Below, one piece after another: positions 52,631 through 61,790 of a stretch of DNA of 64,000 nt. Under the pieces are notes generated by a model. The model was not told the DNA's origin, did not search any database, and saw only the letters and a program-made list of their open reading frames with translations. Positions within the stretch are counted from its first letter, which is position 1. Every line of letters starts with the position of its first letter. A program made the position numbers and the translations under genes. Source of the stretch: Planctomycetota bacterium (GTDB lineage Bacteria > Planctomycetota > SZUA-567 > H5-PLA8); assembly GCA_026184295.1 (NCBI GenBank), contig JAHCJK010000005.1, forward strand, positions 1 to 64,000. The letters are read 5' to 3'.

Positions 52631-53389
52631 ATGCAAACCCTGGCCCTCCCCGAGATCGCCGCGGACCTGCGCAGGCAGTACGCCGAGCAGGGCTACTTCA
52701 TCCTCCCCGGCGCGCTGAGCGCGGAAGAACTGGACCTCCTGCGCGATGAATGCGCGCGCGGCATCGCCGAACGCGACGCGGAACTCGACCGGCTCGGCAA
52801 AGACGTGGATGGACTGACCCACCGGAACAAGCGCTACTTCATCCGGCAGTCCTCGCTCGCGTCCGCGCGCCTGCTGCGCTTCTTCCTGGGCGAACGGATG
52901 GGCGAGATCGCGCGCGCGACGGTCGGGCCGGAGGCGTACGCGTTTTACGAACAGTTCGTGGTGAAGTGCGGCGAGCAGGGGATGAAGTTCGGCTGGCACC
53001 AGGACGGCGGGTACGTCAAGAGTTTCGCCCACTGTACCTACGTCACCTGCTGGTGCGCGCTGGACGACGTGAGCGAGGCGAACGGCACCGCGTACATCCT
53101 GCCTTACGAGCGCGCCGGCACGCGCGAACTGGTGGACCACGTGCGCGAGCCCGGCACCAACGACCTGGTCGGCTACCACGGGTCCGACCCGGGCATCCCG
53201 GTCGTCGGTCCGGCCGGCACCGTCGCGGTCTTTTCCAGCACGACCTTCCACCGCAGCGGCGCCAACACCACGTCGCGCCCGCGCCGCGCGTACGTCGCGC
53301 AGTATGCTCCGGAAATCATCCGCACGCCGGACGGACGCCCGTTGCATCGCAGCGAACCGCTGTTGCGCGGAGGACAACGTGCGCGCTGA
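52631..53389 (+). CDS. Phytanoyl-CoA dioxygenase (PhyH) family oxygenase
   Basis: 252 residues. The triad is clear: GWHQDGGY gives His-x-Asp and TFHRSGANTT gives the distal His; RPRRAYVAQY has Arg to bind 2-oxoglutarate. PhyH enzymes are cytoplasmic Fe(II)/2-oxoglutarate hydroxylases; the substrate is unknown. AAAAGGAG precedes the ATG at 52631. A possible -10 box GATAAT lies at 52586-52591. Convergent with the GntR gene at 53413, 23 bp apart. The AraC regulator on the other side is its most likely controller. Confidence 0.87.
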   Translation: MQTLALPEIAADLRRQYAEQGYFILPGALSAEELDLLRDECARGIAERDAELDRLGKDVDGLTHRNKRYFIRQSSLASARLLRFFLGERMGEIARATVGPEAYAFYEQFVVKCGEQGMKFGWHQDGGYVKSFAHCTYVTCWCALDDVSEANGTAYILPYERAGTRELVDHVREPGTNDLVGYHGSDPGIPVVGPAGTVAVFSSTTFHRSGANTTSRPRRAYVAQYAPEIIRTPDGRPLHRSEPLLRGGQRAR

Positions 53390-53412
53390 CGATTCGGAAC
53401 AGAGCGCGGCGG

Positions 53413-54117
53413 TCAGGTGGCGGCAGGCTTGTAGGCGGCGAGGGCCTTGTGGAGGTCCGCGGGGGTCAGGCGCTGGGTGGCGGTCTTCTGGACGTCGCCG
53501 CACTTCTCGGTCTGGAGGCGCAGCAGGCGGCCGGCGGTCTCGCCGTCGCCGCGGCTGAAGGCCTCGATGATCGGTTCGCACGACTTCACGCCGTTCAGCA
53601 TCACCGAGTACGCCGCCTTCTGCGCGCACAGGCGCGACTTCGCTTCGAACGCGAGCGATTCCCAGACGCTGATCAGCACCTGGTTGCCGCTGGCGTGGAC
53701 GATGGCGCGGTGGAAGTTGACGTTGTGCTTGGCGACGGCGACGAAGTTGCCCTTCTCGAGCGCGTCCAGCATGCCCTGAACTTCGGCGCGCAGGTCGTCG
53801 AGCTTATCCTTTAAGGCATGGACGGCGTGGCGGGCGGCGGCCTCTTCCAGGTACCCACGCACCATGGTGCTTTCGCCCATCTCGCAGTCGGTGATCTCGC
53901 GGACGCGGGTGCCCTTGTGGGGTTCGCTTTCGAGGATGCGCATGGCCACGAGCTGCTGAAAGGCCTCACGGACCGGCGCCTGGCTGACCCCCAGGTCCTT
54001 GGCCACGGCCAGCTCAATTAACCTCTCGCCGCCCTTGTACTTACCTTCAATGATCCGGTTGATCAGAATCTCTTTGACCTGCTCGGCCAGCGAGGCACGT
54101 TCGACTTTCAGGCTCAT
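53413..54117 (-). CDS. FadR-type GntR regulator (FCD domain)
   Basis: 234 residues. Residues about 6-70 are the winged helix (INRIIEGKYKGGERLIELAV, then GVSQAPVREAFQQL and HKGTRV). The C-terminal FCD effector domain (about 80-215) has VAKHNVNFHRAIVHASGNQV, in which the His residues match the metal site of this class; the usual ligands are organic acids. AAGGAGG 7 bp before the ATG at 54117 fixes the start. Palindromic ATTATCGATAAT elements precede the divergent RND gene and the MFP gene, and a degenerate copy precedes this gene, so it likely represses the efflux system and itself. Confidence 0.9.
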   Translation of the reverse strand: MSLKVERASLAEQVKEILINRIIEGKYKGGERLIELAVAKDLGVSQAPVREAFQQLVAMRILESEPHKGTRVREITDCEMGESTMVRGYLEEAAARHAVHALKDKLDDLRAEVQGMLDALEKGNFVAVAKHNVNFHRAIVHASGNQVLISVWESLAFEAKSRLCAQKAAYSVMLNGVKSCEPIIEAFSRGDGETAGRLLRLQTEKCGDVQKTATQRLTPADLHKALAAYKPAAT

Positions 54118-54150
54118 CGCACACCTCCTTATAGCGAGTAAACCGCTCTT

Positions 54151-54162
54151 TATATCGATAGT
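54151..54162. promoter_or_regulatory. Degenerate copy of the ATTATCGATAAT operator near the GntR gene
   Basis: TATATCGATAGT matches 9 of 12 positions of ATTATCGATAAT, keeps its central ATCGAT and lies 33 bp upstream of the GntR start. Probably the autoregulatory site. It is weaker than the two perfect copies. Confidence 0.45.
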
Positions 54163-54200
54163 CAATAATATTTTTTATTTGAAGAAATCCCTGGAATTTC

Positions 54201-54214
54201 GATTATCGATAATC
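54201..54214. promoter_or_regulatory. Operator GATTATCGATAATC upstream of the RND pump gene
   Basis: A perfect 14-bp palindrome directly followed by a candidate -10 box TATATT (54215-54220), 36 bp before the RND ATG. A repressor bound here would block RNA polymerase. The inner 12 bases and the next CTA are identical to the site at 57694-57708 upstream of the membrane-fusion gene, 3.5 kb away. Confidence 0.72.
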
Positions 54215-54250
54215 TATATTACAGATCAGACCTGGAGGAGGAACCAACCC

Positions 54251-57200
54251 ATGTGGATCGTCCGACTCGCGCTCAAGCGCCCCCATACGATCGCGGTGCT
54301 CGCGGTCTTTATCCTGGTGATGGGGGTCTTTTCCATCCGTCGCATGTCCACGGACATCTTTCCCGAGATCGACATTCCCGTCATCACCATGATCTGGACC
54401 TACCGCGGCCTTTCGGCCGACGAGATGGAACGGCGCGTCACGACGTTCAGCGAGTACGCGACGAGTTCGAACGTGAACGACATCAAGAAGATCGAGTCGC
54501 AGACGGTGAACGGCGTCGCGATCGTGAAGATCTTCTTCCACCAGGGCGTGAACGTCGGCAACGCGCTCTCGCAGGTGACCGCGGTCGGGCAGGCGATCCG
54601 GCAGATCATGCCGCCGGGCATCCAGCCGCCCATCATCCTGCGCTTCAACGCGTCGAGCGTGCCGATCGTGCAGCTCAGCCTCAGCAGCAAGACGTTGTCC
54701 GAGAGCGAAGTGTACGACTACGCGCTGTGGCGCCTGCGCACGCAGCTTTCGGTCGTCCAGGGCCTGACGCTGCCGTCGCCCTACGGCGGGAAGGAACGCC
54801 AGATCATGGTGGACCTGCGGCCGGAGGAGATGCAGGCGCGCGGGATCTCGCCGAAGGAAATCTCGGAGGCGATCAACGCGTACAACCTCGCGTTTCCCAC
54901 CGGAACCGCGCGCATCGACACGCAGCAGTACCCCGTGAGCATGAACAACACGCCGATGAACGTGGACGACTTCAACAACATCCCGATCAAGAGCGCGAAC
55001 GGCAAGATGGTCTACATGCGCGACGTGGCGCACGTGCGCGACGGTTTCGCGGCGCAGACGACGGTGGTGCGGCGCGACGGCCAGCGCGGGGCGCTGGTGA
55101 CGATCCTCAAGAACGGCGGCGCCTCGACGCTCGACATCGTCAACCAGGTCAAGGAACTCCTGCCGAGCCTGCGGGCCTCGGCGCCTCCCGGCCTGGACAT
55201 CGACGTGCTCTTCGACCAGTCGCTCTTCGTCGAAGCGGCCGTCAGCGGCGTGGTGCACGAAAGCATCATCGCCGGGCTGCTGACCGCGGCGATGATCCTG
55301 CTCTTCCTGGCGAGCTGGCGCAGCACGCTGATCGTGGCGGTCTCCATCCCGCTCTCGATCCTGGCCTCGCTGACCGCGCTCTACGCCCTCGGCTACACGC
55401 TCAACGTGATGACGCTGGGCGGCCTGGCGCTGGCCGTCGGCATCCTGGTGGACGACGCGACGGTGGAGATCGAGAACATCCACCGCAACCTGGGCATGGG
55501 GAAGGGGCTGGTGCAGGCGATCCTGGACGGCGCGGAGCAGATCGCGGCGCCGACCTTCGTCGCGACGCTGACCATCTGCATCGTCTTCGTCAGCGTGATC
55601 TTCCTCGAAGGCCCCGCGCGCTACCTCTTCGTGCCCATGGCGCTCTCCGTCGTCTTCGCCATGCTGGCCAGCTACCTGCTCTCCCGCACGCTGGTGCCGA
55701 TGATGGCCAAGTTCCTCCTCCCGGCCGAAGCCGCCGCGATCCGCCTGGAACACGCCGGCCGCGCGCCGGAAGCCAAGGGCGTCTTCGCGCGGATCAGCCG
55801 CGCCTTCGAGGCCGGCTTCGAAGGGCTGCGGGGCGCGTACGTTTCCGTGCTGGGCTGGAACCTGCGCCACCGCGCAGCGGTCTTCGCCGGGTTCGCCGCG
55901 GTGCTGGCGGCGGCGGCGCTGCTGCTCCCGCGCGTGGGCCAGGACTTCTTCCCCAGCGTGGACGCGGGGCAGTTCCGCCTGCACGTCCGCGCGCCGGCCG
56001 GGACGCGCCTGGAAGAGACCGAGCGCTACTTCTCCGAAGTCGAGGCCGAGATCCGCAAGACGATCGCGCCCCAGGACCTGGAACTGATGATCGACAACAT
56101 CGGCCTGCCGAACCGCTCGTACAGCATGGCCTTCGGGGACAGCTCCACGACGGGCATGGGCGACGGCGAAATCCTGGTGGCGCTGAAGCACGAGCGCTCG
56201 AAGCCGACGCCCGAATACATCGCCGAACTGCGCCGCGAACTGCCCCGGAAGTTCCCGAACCTGACCTTCTACTTCCAGGCGGCGGACATCGTGAGCCAGA
56301 TCCTCAACTTCGGCGTGCCGGCCCCGATCGACATCCAGTTCGCGGGCTTCCACACCCAGCAGAACTACGCCTTCGCGACCGAGGTCGCCGAGCGCATCAA
56401 GAAGATTCGCGGCGTCACCGACGTGCACCTCCACCAGGTGACCGACGTGCCGAAGCTGAACGTGAGCGTGGACCAGACGCGCGCCCTGCAGCTCGGCTTC
56501 ACGCAGCGCGACGTGGCCCAGGACCTGCTGGTCTCCCTGAGCGGCAGCCAGCAGGTGAACCCGAACTTCTGGGTCGATCCGAAGAACGGGATCTCCTACG
56601 CGGTGGAGACGCGCACGCCGGTCTACGCGGTGGACTCGATCGACCGCATCAACGCGATCCCGGTCTCGCAGCCGAACGGCGCCGCCCCGCAGCTCCTGGC
56701 CAACATGGCGCGCATCGAACGCGGCGTGACGCCGGAGAACATCACCCACGTGAACGTGCAGTCCACCTTCGACGTGTACGCGAACGTGGAGGGGCGCGAC
56801 CTGGGCAGCGTCGCCCGCGAGATCGAGCCGATCCTGGCCGAATACCGCGCCAAGCTCGCCCCGGGCGACAGCGTGATGCTGCGCGGGCAGGTGGAAAGCA
56901 TGCAGTCGGCCTTCCTGCGCCTGGGCCTGGGGATTCTCTTCGCCGCGGTGCTGGTCTACCTGCTGATGGTGATCAACTTCCAGAGCTGGCTCGACCCGTT
57001 CATCATCATCACCGCGCTGCCGGGCGCGATGGCGGGCATCGTCTTCATGCTGCTGGCGACGCACACGACCTTCAGCGTGCCGAGCCTGATGGGGACGATC
57101 ATGGCCATCGGCGTCGCGACCGCGAACAGCATCCTGCTCGTCACCTTCGCCAACGAAGTGCGCGCGCACGGCAAGGACGCCCTGGAGGCCGCCCTGGAAG

Positions 57201-57481
57201 CCGGCCGCACGCGCATGCGCCCGGTGCTGATGACCGCGCTGGCCATGATCATCGGCATGCTCCCGATGGCCCTGGGCCTCGGCGAAGGCGGCGAACAGAA
57301 CGCGCCGCTCGGCCGCGCCGTGATCGGCGGGCTGATCCTGGCGACGCTGACCACGCTGCTCTTCGTCCCGGTGGTGTACTCGGTGCTGCGCCGCAAGGCC
57401 CCCGTCGAAGCGACGCTCGACGAGGCCGGCGAGGCCGAACCGCACGCCGCTCCGGAAGCACCCGCGCACGCGCAGGCCTAA
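54251..57481 (+). CDS. RND-type efflux transporter (HAE1/MdtB-like)
   Basis: 1076 residues, the normal size for an inner-membrane RND pump with 12 helices and two large periplasmic loops. The N-terminus WIVRLALKRPHTIAVLAVFI is typical. TM4 has GILVDDATVEIENI with the proton-relay pair D401-D402. In TM10 the usual Lys is absent (GVATANSILLVTFANE), as in some transporters whose partner subunit or substrate differs. GGAGGAGG precedes the ATG. The operator at 54201 suggests repression by the divergent GntR protein. It acts with the membrane-fusion protein at 57786; no outer-membrane channel is encoded in the window. Confidence 0.93.
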   Translation: MWIVRLALKRPHTIAVLAVFILVMGVFSIRRMSTDIFPEIDIPVITMIWTYRGLSADEMERRVTTFSEYATSSNVNDIKKIESQTVNGVAIVKIFFHQGVNVGNALSQVTAVGQAIRQIMPPGIQPPIILRFNASSVPIVQLSLSSKTLSESEVYDYALWRLRTQLSVVQGLTLPSPYGGKERQIMVDLRPEEMQARGISPKEISEAINAYNLAFPTGTARIDTQQYPVSMNNTPMNVDDFNNIPIKSANGKMVYMRDVAHVRDGFAAQTTVVRRDGQRGALVTILKNGGASTLDIVNQVKELLPSLRASAPPGLDIDVLFDQSLFVEAAVSGVVHESIIAGLLTAAMILLFLASWRSTLIVAVSIPLSILASLTALYALGYTLNVMTLGGLALAVGILVDDATVEIENIHRNLGMGKGLVQAILDGAEQIAAPTFVATLTICIVFVSVIFLEGPARYLFVPMALSVVFAMLASYLLSRTLVPMMAKFLLPAEAAAIRLEHAGRAPEAKGVFARISRAFEAGFEGLRGAYVSVLGWNLRHRAAVFAGFAAVLAAAALLLPRVGQDFFPSVDAGQFRLHVRAPAGTRLEETERYFSEVEAEIRKTIAPQDLELMIDNIGLPNRSYSMAFGDSSTTGMGDGEILVALKHERSKPTPEYIAELRRELPRKFPNLTFYFQAADIVSQILNFGVPAPIDIQFAGFHTQQNYAFATEVAERIKKIRGVTDVHLHQVTDVPKLNVSVDQTRALQLGFTQRDVAQDLLVSLSGSQQVNPNFWVDPKNGISYAVETRTPVYAVDSIDRINAIPVSQPNGAAPQLLANMARIERGVTPENITHVNVQSTFDVYANVEGRDLGSVAREIEPILAEYRAKLAPGDSVMLRGQVESMQSAFLRLGLGILFAAVLVYLLMVINFQSWLDPFIIITALPGAMAGIVFMLLATHTTFSVPSLMGTIMAIGVATANSILLVTFANEVRAHGKDALEAALEAGRTRMRPVLMTALAMIIGMLPMALGLGEGGEQNAPLGRAVIGGLILATLTTLLFVPVVYSVLRRKAPVEATLDEAGEAEPHAAPEAPAHAQA

Positions 57482-57519
57482 GTACAACCGCCCGGCGCTC
57501 GAACGCGCCCCGCCGCACG

Positions 57520-57550
57520 CAAGGCCCTCCCGACCTCCGGGAGGGCCTTG
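57520..57550 (+). terminator. Perfect hairpin after the RND gene
   Basis: CAAGGCCCTCCC (57520-57531) pairs with GGGAGGGCCTTG (57539-57550) around a 7-nt loop, 38 bp after the stop. The stem is very stable but no T-run follows, so termination may need Rho or may attenuate. Between here and the next promoter (57551-57683) I see no gene. Confidence 0.6.
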
Positions 57551-57683
57551 TGCATGAAGGGCCGCCCTCACTTGATGGATGCGAAAAGGAGTTTAGGATA
57601 CACGAAGTTGGCCCGCAGGCATGCATGCAATTCTTTTAATGAAAAGGACTTGCCGCATGATCGAAAAATCTGATTCTCGATGC

Positions 57684-57712
57684 TTGACTTTATATTATCG
57701 ATAATCTAGTAT
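57684..57712 (+). promoter_or_regulatory. Promoter with embedded ATTATCGATAAT operator for the membrane-fusion gene
   Basis: A -35 box TTGACT (57684-57689) and a -10 box TAGTAT (57707-57712) are 17 bp apart, and the palindrome ATTATCGATAAT (57694-57705) fills the spacer. This is a classic repressor position. The same element lies before the RND gene. The MFP ATG is 73 bp downstream. Confidence 0.72.
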
Positions 57713-57785
57713 GTAGGTGTAGGGCAGAAAAGAACGCGGGCTCAACCGACAGGGCCCGCAGGACCTTAAGCCAGGAGTGGATGCC

Positions 57786-59183
57786 ATGGACACGACCTAC
57801 GGAAGCATCAACCGAGCGCACGTGGTTCAAGCCGTTGCGGCGCTCACCGCCCGCCACCCTTCAGCGGCCAAGCCGAAGCAGGCGCGCTGGTACTACGTGG
57901 CGCCGGCGGCGGTGGTGCTGGGCGTCTCCGCGCTGGCCTGGTCCGGCTTTTCGAAAGCCCAACCTGCCGCCGCCGCGCCGGCGATGGAACCGCAGCCCGA
58001 TCTGCGCAGCGTTTCCGTCGCCCGGCCGGTCCGCGGCTCGACCTCTTCCGAGATTCTGCTTCCCGCCGACGTCGAGCCCTACCAGGCGACGGCCATCCAC
58101 GCGCGCATTGGCGGCTACCTGAAGGCCTGGCACGTGGACCGGGGCGCGCGCGTCAAGGCCGGGCAGGTGCTGGCCGAGATCGACGCGCCGGAGTTCGACC
58201 AGGCGTTGCGCCAGGCCCGCTCGCAACTCGACGAAGGCCGCGCGCAGCTCGAACAGGCCCGCACCGAACGCGAGCAGTCCGTCGCGAACCTCGCCGCCGG
58301 CCGCGCCAACGTCCAGAAGGCGCAGGCCACCCTGGAACTCGCGGCCAAGACCGTCGAACGCTTCAAGGACCTGGAAGAAAAGTGGGCCGCGACCCGCCAG
58401 CAGTACGACGAGGCCGTGCGCAACCACGAGGCCGCGCGCGCCGAACTGGAAGCCGCCAAGGCCGACGCCGGCGCGCTGGAAGCCGCCGTGGCCACCAAGG
58501 CGGCCGCGATCCGCACGGCCGAAGCGCGCGTGGCGAGCTTGAACGCAAACGTGCGCCGCCTGGAGGAAACCGAGAGCTTCAAGACCCTGGTCGCGCCCTT
58601 CGACGGGATCGTGACGCGCCGCGAAGCCGACGTCGGCGCGCTGGTGCCCGCGGACGGCTCGAAGGAACTCTTCGCGATCGACCAGGACGACACGCTGCGC
58701 GTGAAGGTGAACGTGCCGCAGACGTACGCCGGACAGATTCGCGCCGGGCAGGAGGCCGACGTCGTGGCGCGCGAGTTCTCCAACGAGGACTGGGCGGCCA
58801 AGGTCGCGCGCACCTCCGGCGCGATCGATTCCGCCGCGCGCACCCTGACCGTCGAGCTGGAGCTGAACAACCGGGACCACCGCCTCCTGCCCGGGGCCTA
58901 CGCCCAGGTCCGCTTCCGCATGAACGACGAACGTTCCGCGCTGCGCGTGGCCGCGAGCACCCTGCGCTTCACCAAGGAAGGCCCGCAGGTCGTGGCCGTG
59001 GACGCGCGCGGGCGCCTGAGCGTCGCGCCCGTGAAGCTGGGCCGCGACTTCGGCGCGCAGGTGGAAGTGACCTCCGGCCTGAACGGCGGCGAACTCCTGG
59101 TCGTCAATCCGACCGACAGCATGCACGCCGGCGAAGAAGTGCGGATCGCCCCCGAGGCTCCCGCGAAGAACCCCGCCCGCTAA
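57786..59183 (+). CDS. RND membrane-fusion (periplasmic adaptor) protein
   Basis: 465 residues. One membrane anchor (about 38-56, APAAVVLGVSALAWSGF) is followed by the lipoyl-like/barrel parts (ATAIHARIGGYLKAWHVDRG, VKAGQVLAEIDAPEF). A long coiled coil (about 135-265) has regular heptads (QARTEREQSVANLAAGRANV), then comes a second barrel (TLVAPFDGIVTRREADVGAL). It joins the RND pump to an outer-membrane channel. I chose ATG 57786 (AGGAG 8 bp upstream); a GTG at 57777 overlaps that ribosome-binding site. The promoter carries the same operator as the RND gene. A strong terminator follows. Confidence 0.92.
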   Translation: MDTTYGSINRAHVVQAVAALTARHPSAAKPKQARWYYVAPAAVVLGVSALAWSGFSKAQPAAAAPAMEPQPDLRSVSVARPVRGSTSSEILLPADVEPYQATAIHARIGGYLKAWHVDRGARVKAGQVLAEIDAPEFDQALRQARSQLDEGRAQLEQARTEREQSVANLAAGRANVQKAQATLELAAKTVERFKDLEEKWAATRQQYDEAVRNHEAARAELEAAKADAGALEAAVATKAAAIRTAEARVASLNANVRRLEETESFKTLVAPFDGIVTRREADVGALVPADGSKELFAIDQDDTLRVKVNVPQTYAGQIRAGQEADVVAREFSNEDWAAKVARTSGAIDSAARTLTVELELNNRDHRLLPGAYAQVRFRMNDERSALRVAASTLRFTKEGPQVVAVDARGRLSVAPVKLGRDFGAQVEVTSGLNGGELLVVNPTDSMHAGEEVRIAPEAPAKNPAR

Positions 59184-59209
59184 GGCCGGCCCCCGGCCCC
59201 CGGCCATCC

Positions 59210-59247
59210 GCCGGCGTGACGCGCGATCGTCACGCCGGCTTTTTTTT
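59210..59247 (+). terminator. Rho-independent terminator of the membrane-fusion gene
   Basis: GCCGGCGTGACG (59210-59221) pairs perfectly with CGTCACGCCGGC (59228-59239) around loop CGCGAT, followed at once by eight T (59240-59247). Textbook form, 26 bp after the stop. Confidence 0.95.
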
Positions 59248-59312
59248 CGCGCCCAAGGCGAGCACGCCGATCCCTGGCGGGCTGCGCCGCGGCATCGCGT
59301 GGCGCCCGCGGG

Positions 59313-60551
59313 CTATTGGGCCGGCGCGGGAACCTTGCCGCTGCGCCAAACCCACACGGCGTTCTCGCCCGCTTTGATCATCAGCACGTTATGCGCGGGG
59401 TTGTGGCAGAGCATGCCGTTGGGAGGCGCGGGGCCTTCGGGCGCGTGCTTCGTCCACGCCTTCTCGCCCACGGCGTAGCTCCACAGACCGGCGCCGTCCA
59501 CCAGGAAACAGCGGTTGGACGCCGCGTCGTAGGTCATCGATGCGCGCATGTCGAGGCCTTCCGGGCCGTCCGTGGAGGTCAGGACCGCCTTCCATTCCCT
59601 GGCGGCAAGGTCGAAGGTGTACGTGGTCTGCGTCTGCGGCTTGCCGTCGCGGGTGAGGCCTCCGTGCTGCGCGACCAGGATCTTCCGTCCGGCATCGTAC
59701 GCGGCGACGGCTTCGGGGCCCGGGCACTGGGCGTTGTCCTTGATCTCCTTGCCGCCCAGAAGGTGCGTCCAGCTCCGGTCCTTCGGATCGAAGAGGCTGG
59801 CGGCGTGGCCCCGCCAGGTGTTGGTGAACCAGAGCGACTGCGCGCGGTCGGGGATGTACTCCAGGATCGAAGCGTTGTGGCCGGGCGGCGACTTTTCCGT
59901 GGGGCGGATGTATTCCCAGCGCTTTTCGAACGGGAAATAGGCGAACATTTCGAGCTTGCCCCAGGGGATCTCCTGCTTGTGCGGGAAGCCGCACTTGTTG
60001 TAGTTGCCGATCGCCCAGAGCAGCGCGTGCATGTTCGGGTCGTAGGCGATCTGCCACCACGCATGCACCGGGTCGTACGGGGCGCCCGTCCGGGTGGTGA
60101 GAATGCCGTCCTTGACCAGCGCGACCTCCGCTTTGCCCTGGGCCGAAAGCTTGAGAAAGTCCGCGTCGGGTTCGTGGAGCAGCACCCAGGTGTTGGAGGC
60201 GAGGTCGTACTCCCAGACATCGTTGAGGCGATGCGGCGCGCCGGCGTTTTCGCCGCAGAAGAGCGCCCGCTTGCGGTCGGCGGCCCACACCCACTTCCGG
60301 CAGTAGTCGCGCGGCTGGGGGCCTTTCACGTCCATCTTGAAGGCCTTCAACGTGTCGTTGATGGGGCCGGCGGTCTTGACCGGCGGAAGCCAGGCCGACT
60401 GGTTTTCGCCCAGGGCTTCGAGCTGCTTCAGGACGGCGGGGTCGGGCGCGAGCGCGGGCAGCACCTGCCGGGGGGCCTCTTCCGCCCGCGCCCCCGGCCC
60501 GGCGGCGGCGCAGCACAGGACGGCCAGATGCGCGAACGGTGCGAGCTTCAT
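59313..60551 (-). CDS. Secreted kelch-like protein
   Basis: 412 residues with a signal peptide (about 1-23, LAVLCCAAAGPGARA). Kelch-type blades include LFCGENAGAPHRLNDVWEYD near residue 97 and SLWFTNTWRGHAASLFDPKD near 237. It resembles the blades of the two large proteins at 5552 and 8189 but lacks their helical insertion and second module. A possible -10 box TATACT lies at 60597-60592. It is divergent from the GntR/LacI-type regulator at 60699 across 147 bp, the same partnership seen at 4320/5552. Probably an extracellular sugar-binding or oxidising protein. Confidence 0.7.
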   Translation of the reverse strand: MKLAPFAHLAVLCCAAAGPGARAEEAPRQVLPALAPDPAVLKQLEALGENQSAWLPPVKTAGPINDTLKAFKMDVKGPQPRDYCRKWVWAADRKRALFCGENAGAPHRLNDVWEYDLASNTWVLLHEPDADFLKLSAQGKAEVALVKDGILTTRTGAPYDPVHAWWQIAYDPNMHALLWAIGNYNKCGFPHKQEIPWGKLEMFAYFPFEKRWEYIRPTEKSPPGHNASILEYIPDRAQSLWFTNTWRGHAASLFDPKDRSWTHLLGGKEIKDNAQCPGPEAVAAYDAGRKILVAQHGGLTRDGKPQTQTTYTFDLAAREWKAVLTSTDGPEGLDMRASMTYDAASNRCFLVDGAGLWSYAVGEKAWTKHAPEGPAPPNGMLCHNPAHNVLMIKAGENAVWVWRSGKVPAPAQ

Positions 60552-60698
60552 CGGTGGAATCCTCTCCGGGCGCCTTCGTTCAGCCCTGCGCCAGTATACA
60601 CCCGCGCCATGCCCTGGGAACGCGGCCAGCGGTCGGTTGAGCTATTTTGCGCCATAAATGTTGCGGGAGGCCCGCGGCGCTCGTATGCTCCCGGCCGC

Positions 60699-61790
60699 AT
60701 GGCCAAACCAAGGCGCGGGCCGGGCCGGCCGCGCAACCCGAAAGCGCTTTACCTCGGCCTGGCCCACGCGTTTCGAACGGCGATCCGTTCGGGGGCCTGG
60801 CCCCTGGGGTCGCGCGTGCCCGCGCAGCGCCTGCTGGCCCGCCGGCACGGCGTGAGCCAGCACACGATCCGCTGGGCCCTGGACGTGCTCGCGCGGGAAG
60901 GGCGGATCGCGCCCAACGCCCGGCGCGGCTGGCTGGTCAAGCAGGCGCCCCGGTCGGGCCTGGCCGGCGCGGACTACGTCCTGGAAGCCTTGGGCATGGG
61001 CTTCGAGACCTGCCTGCGCGGGGCCGATTCGTGCGCGCTGCACCGCGGCATCGAACAGGGCGTCGCGCAGCTCGAGCGCGCGCTGATCTGCCTGCCGTCG
61101 TACCGCCTGACCGAACACCTTCCTTCGCCGCACGTGCTGGCGCAGCCCCTGGCCGGCATCGTGCTGGTCGGCCTGCTCAAACACGCGGTGCTCCGGCAGT
61201 ACGAGCGCTTGAACGTGCCGGTGGTCCTGGCCGACCGCCCCGGCGAAGCGTGGAACCTGCATGCGATCGCGGTGGACAACGAAAAGGCCGCGCACGACGC
61301 CACGAAACGCATGATCGCCTGGGGCCACCGGCGCATCGCCTTCGTGCGGCGGCTTCAACCGAGTCTGCTGAGCGTGGACGAGGACGGACGCGAACGTCAA
61401 AAAGGATACGAAGCCGCCTGCCGCGAGGCCGGCCTGCCGTTTCGCCCGGACTGGATCTTCAACAGCCTCTCCAGGGATACCGCAAAGAGCCCCTGGACGG
61501 CGCGGCTGCTGCATGCCCGGCCGGCGTTCACGGCCGTGCTGGCGGCGGACGCTTCGCGCGCGGCGCTGGTCGAAGAGGCCGCCGCCGCCTGCGCCCGCAA
61601 GGTGCCCGAAGACCTCAGCATCGTGACGTTTCAAGGCACGTCGAACCCCGCGCCCTATGCCGGCCCGCGGTTCGACTTCTTCGAACTGGGCCGCCGCGCG
61701 GTCCACCTCCTGACGCAACCCCGCCAACCCGCGCGCCACGAACGCCTCGCCTTCACCTGGTCGTCGCAACGCTCCCTCGCGCCCGCGTAG
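60699..61790 (+). CDS. GntR-LacI-type transcriptional regulator
   Basis: 363 residues. A basic N-terminus MAKPRRGPGRPRNPKALYLG has an AT-hook-like GPGRPRNP. Then comes a GntR winged helix (about 22-90, RSGAWPLGSRVPAQRLLARR, HGVSQHTIRWALDVLAREGR). The remainder is LacI-like (ATKRMIAWGHRRIAFVRRLQ, TAVLAADASRAALVEEAAAA). The family senses sugars. The ATG at 60699 lacks a good ribosome-binding site, so the start is uncertain. The kelch-like gene across the 147-bp gap is the likely target. This is the third regulator of the kind in the window, each next to glycan-related genes. Confidence 0.82.
   Translation: MAKPRRGPGRPRNPKALYLGLAHAFRTAIRSGAWPLGSRVPAQRLLARRHGVSQHTIRWALDVLAREGRIAPNARRGWLVKQAPRSGLAGADYVLEALGMGFETCLRGADSCALHRGIEQGVAQLERALICLPSYRLTEHLPSPHVLAQPLAGIVLVGLLKHAVLRQYERLNVPVVLADRPGEAWNLHAIAVDNEKAAHDATKRMIAWGHRRIAFVRRLQPSLLSVDEDGRERQKGYEAACREAGLPFRPDWIFNSLSRDTAKSPWTARLLHARPAFTAVLAADASRAALVEEAAAACARKVPEDLSIVTFQGTSNPAPYAGPRFDFFELGRRAVHLLTQPRQPARHERLAFTWSSQRSLAPA

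Noticed and set aside
57520-57550. Hairpin after the RND gene as an attachment site or IS end
   Set aside because: No direct repeats, integrase or transposase nearby; a stable transcript-end hairpin is simpler.
54203-57571. 1122-codon minus-strand frame opposite the RND pump
   Set aside because: Composition is His/Arg/Asp-rich without helices or motifs; the plus strand has a complete RND transporter.
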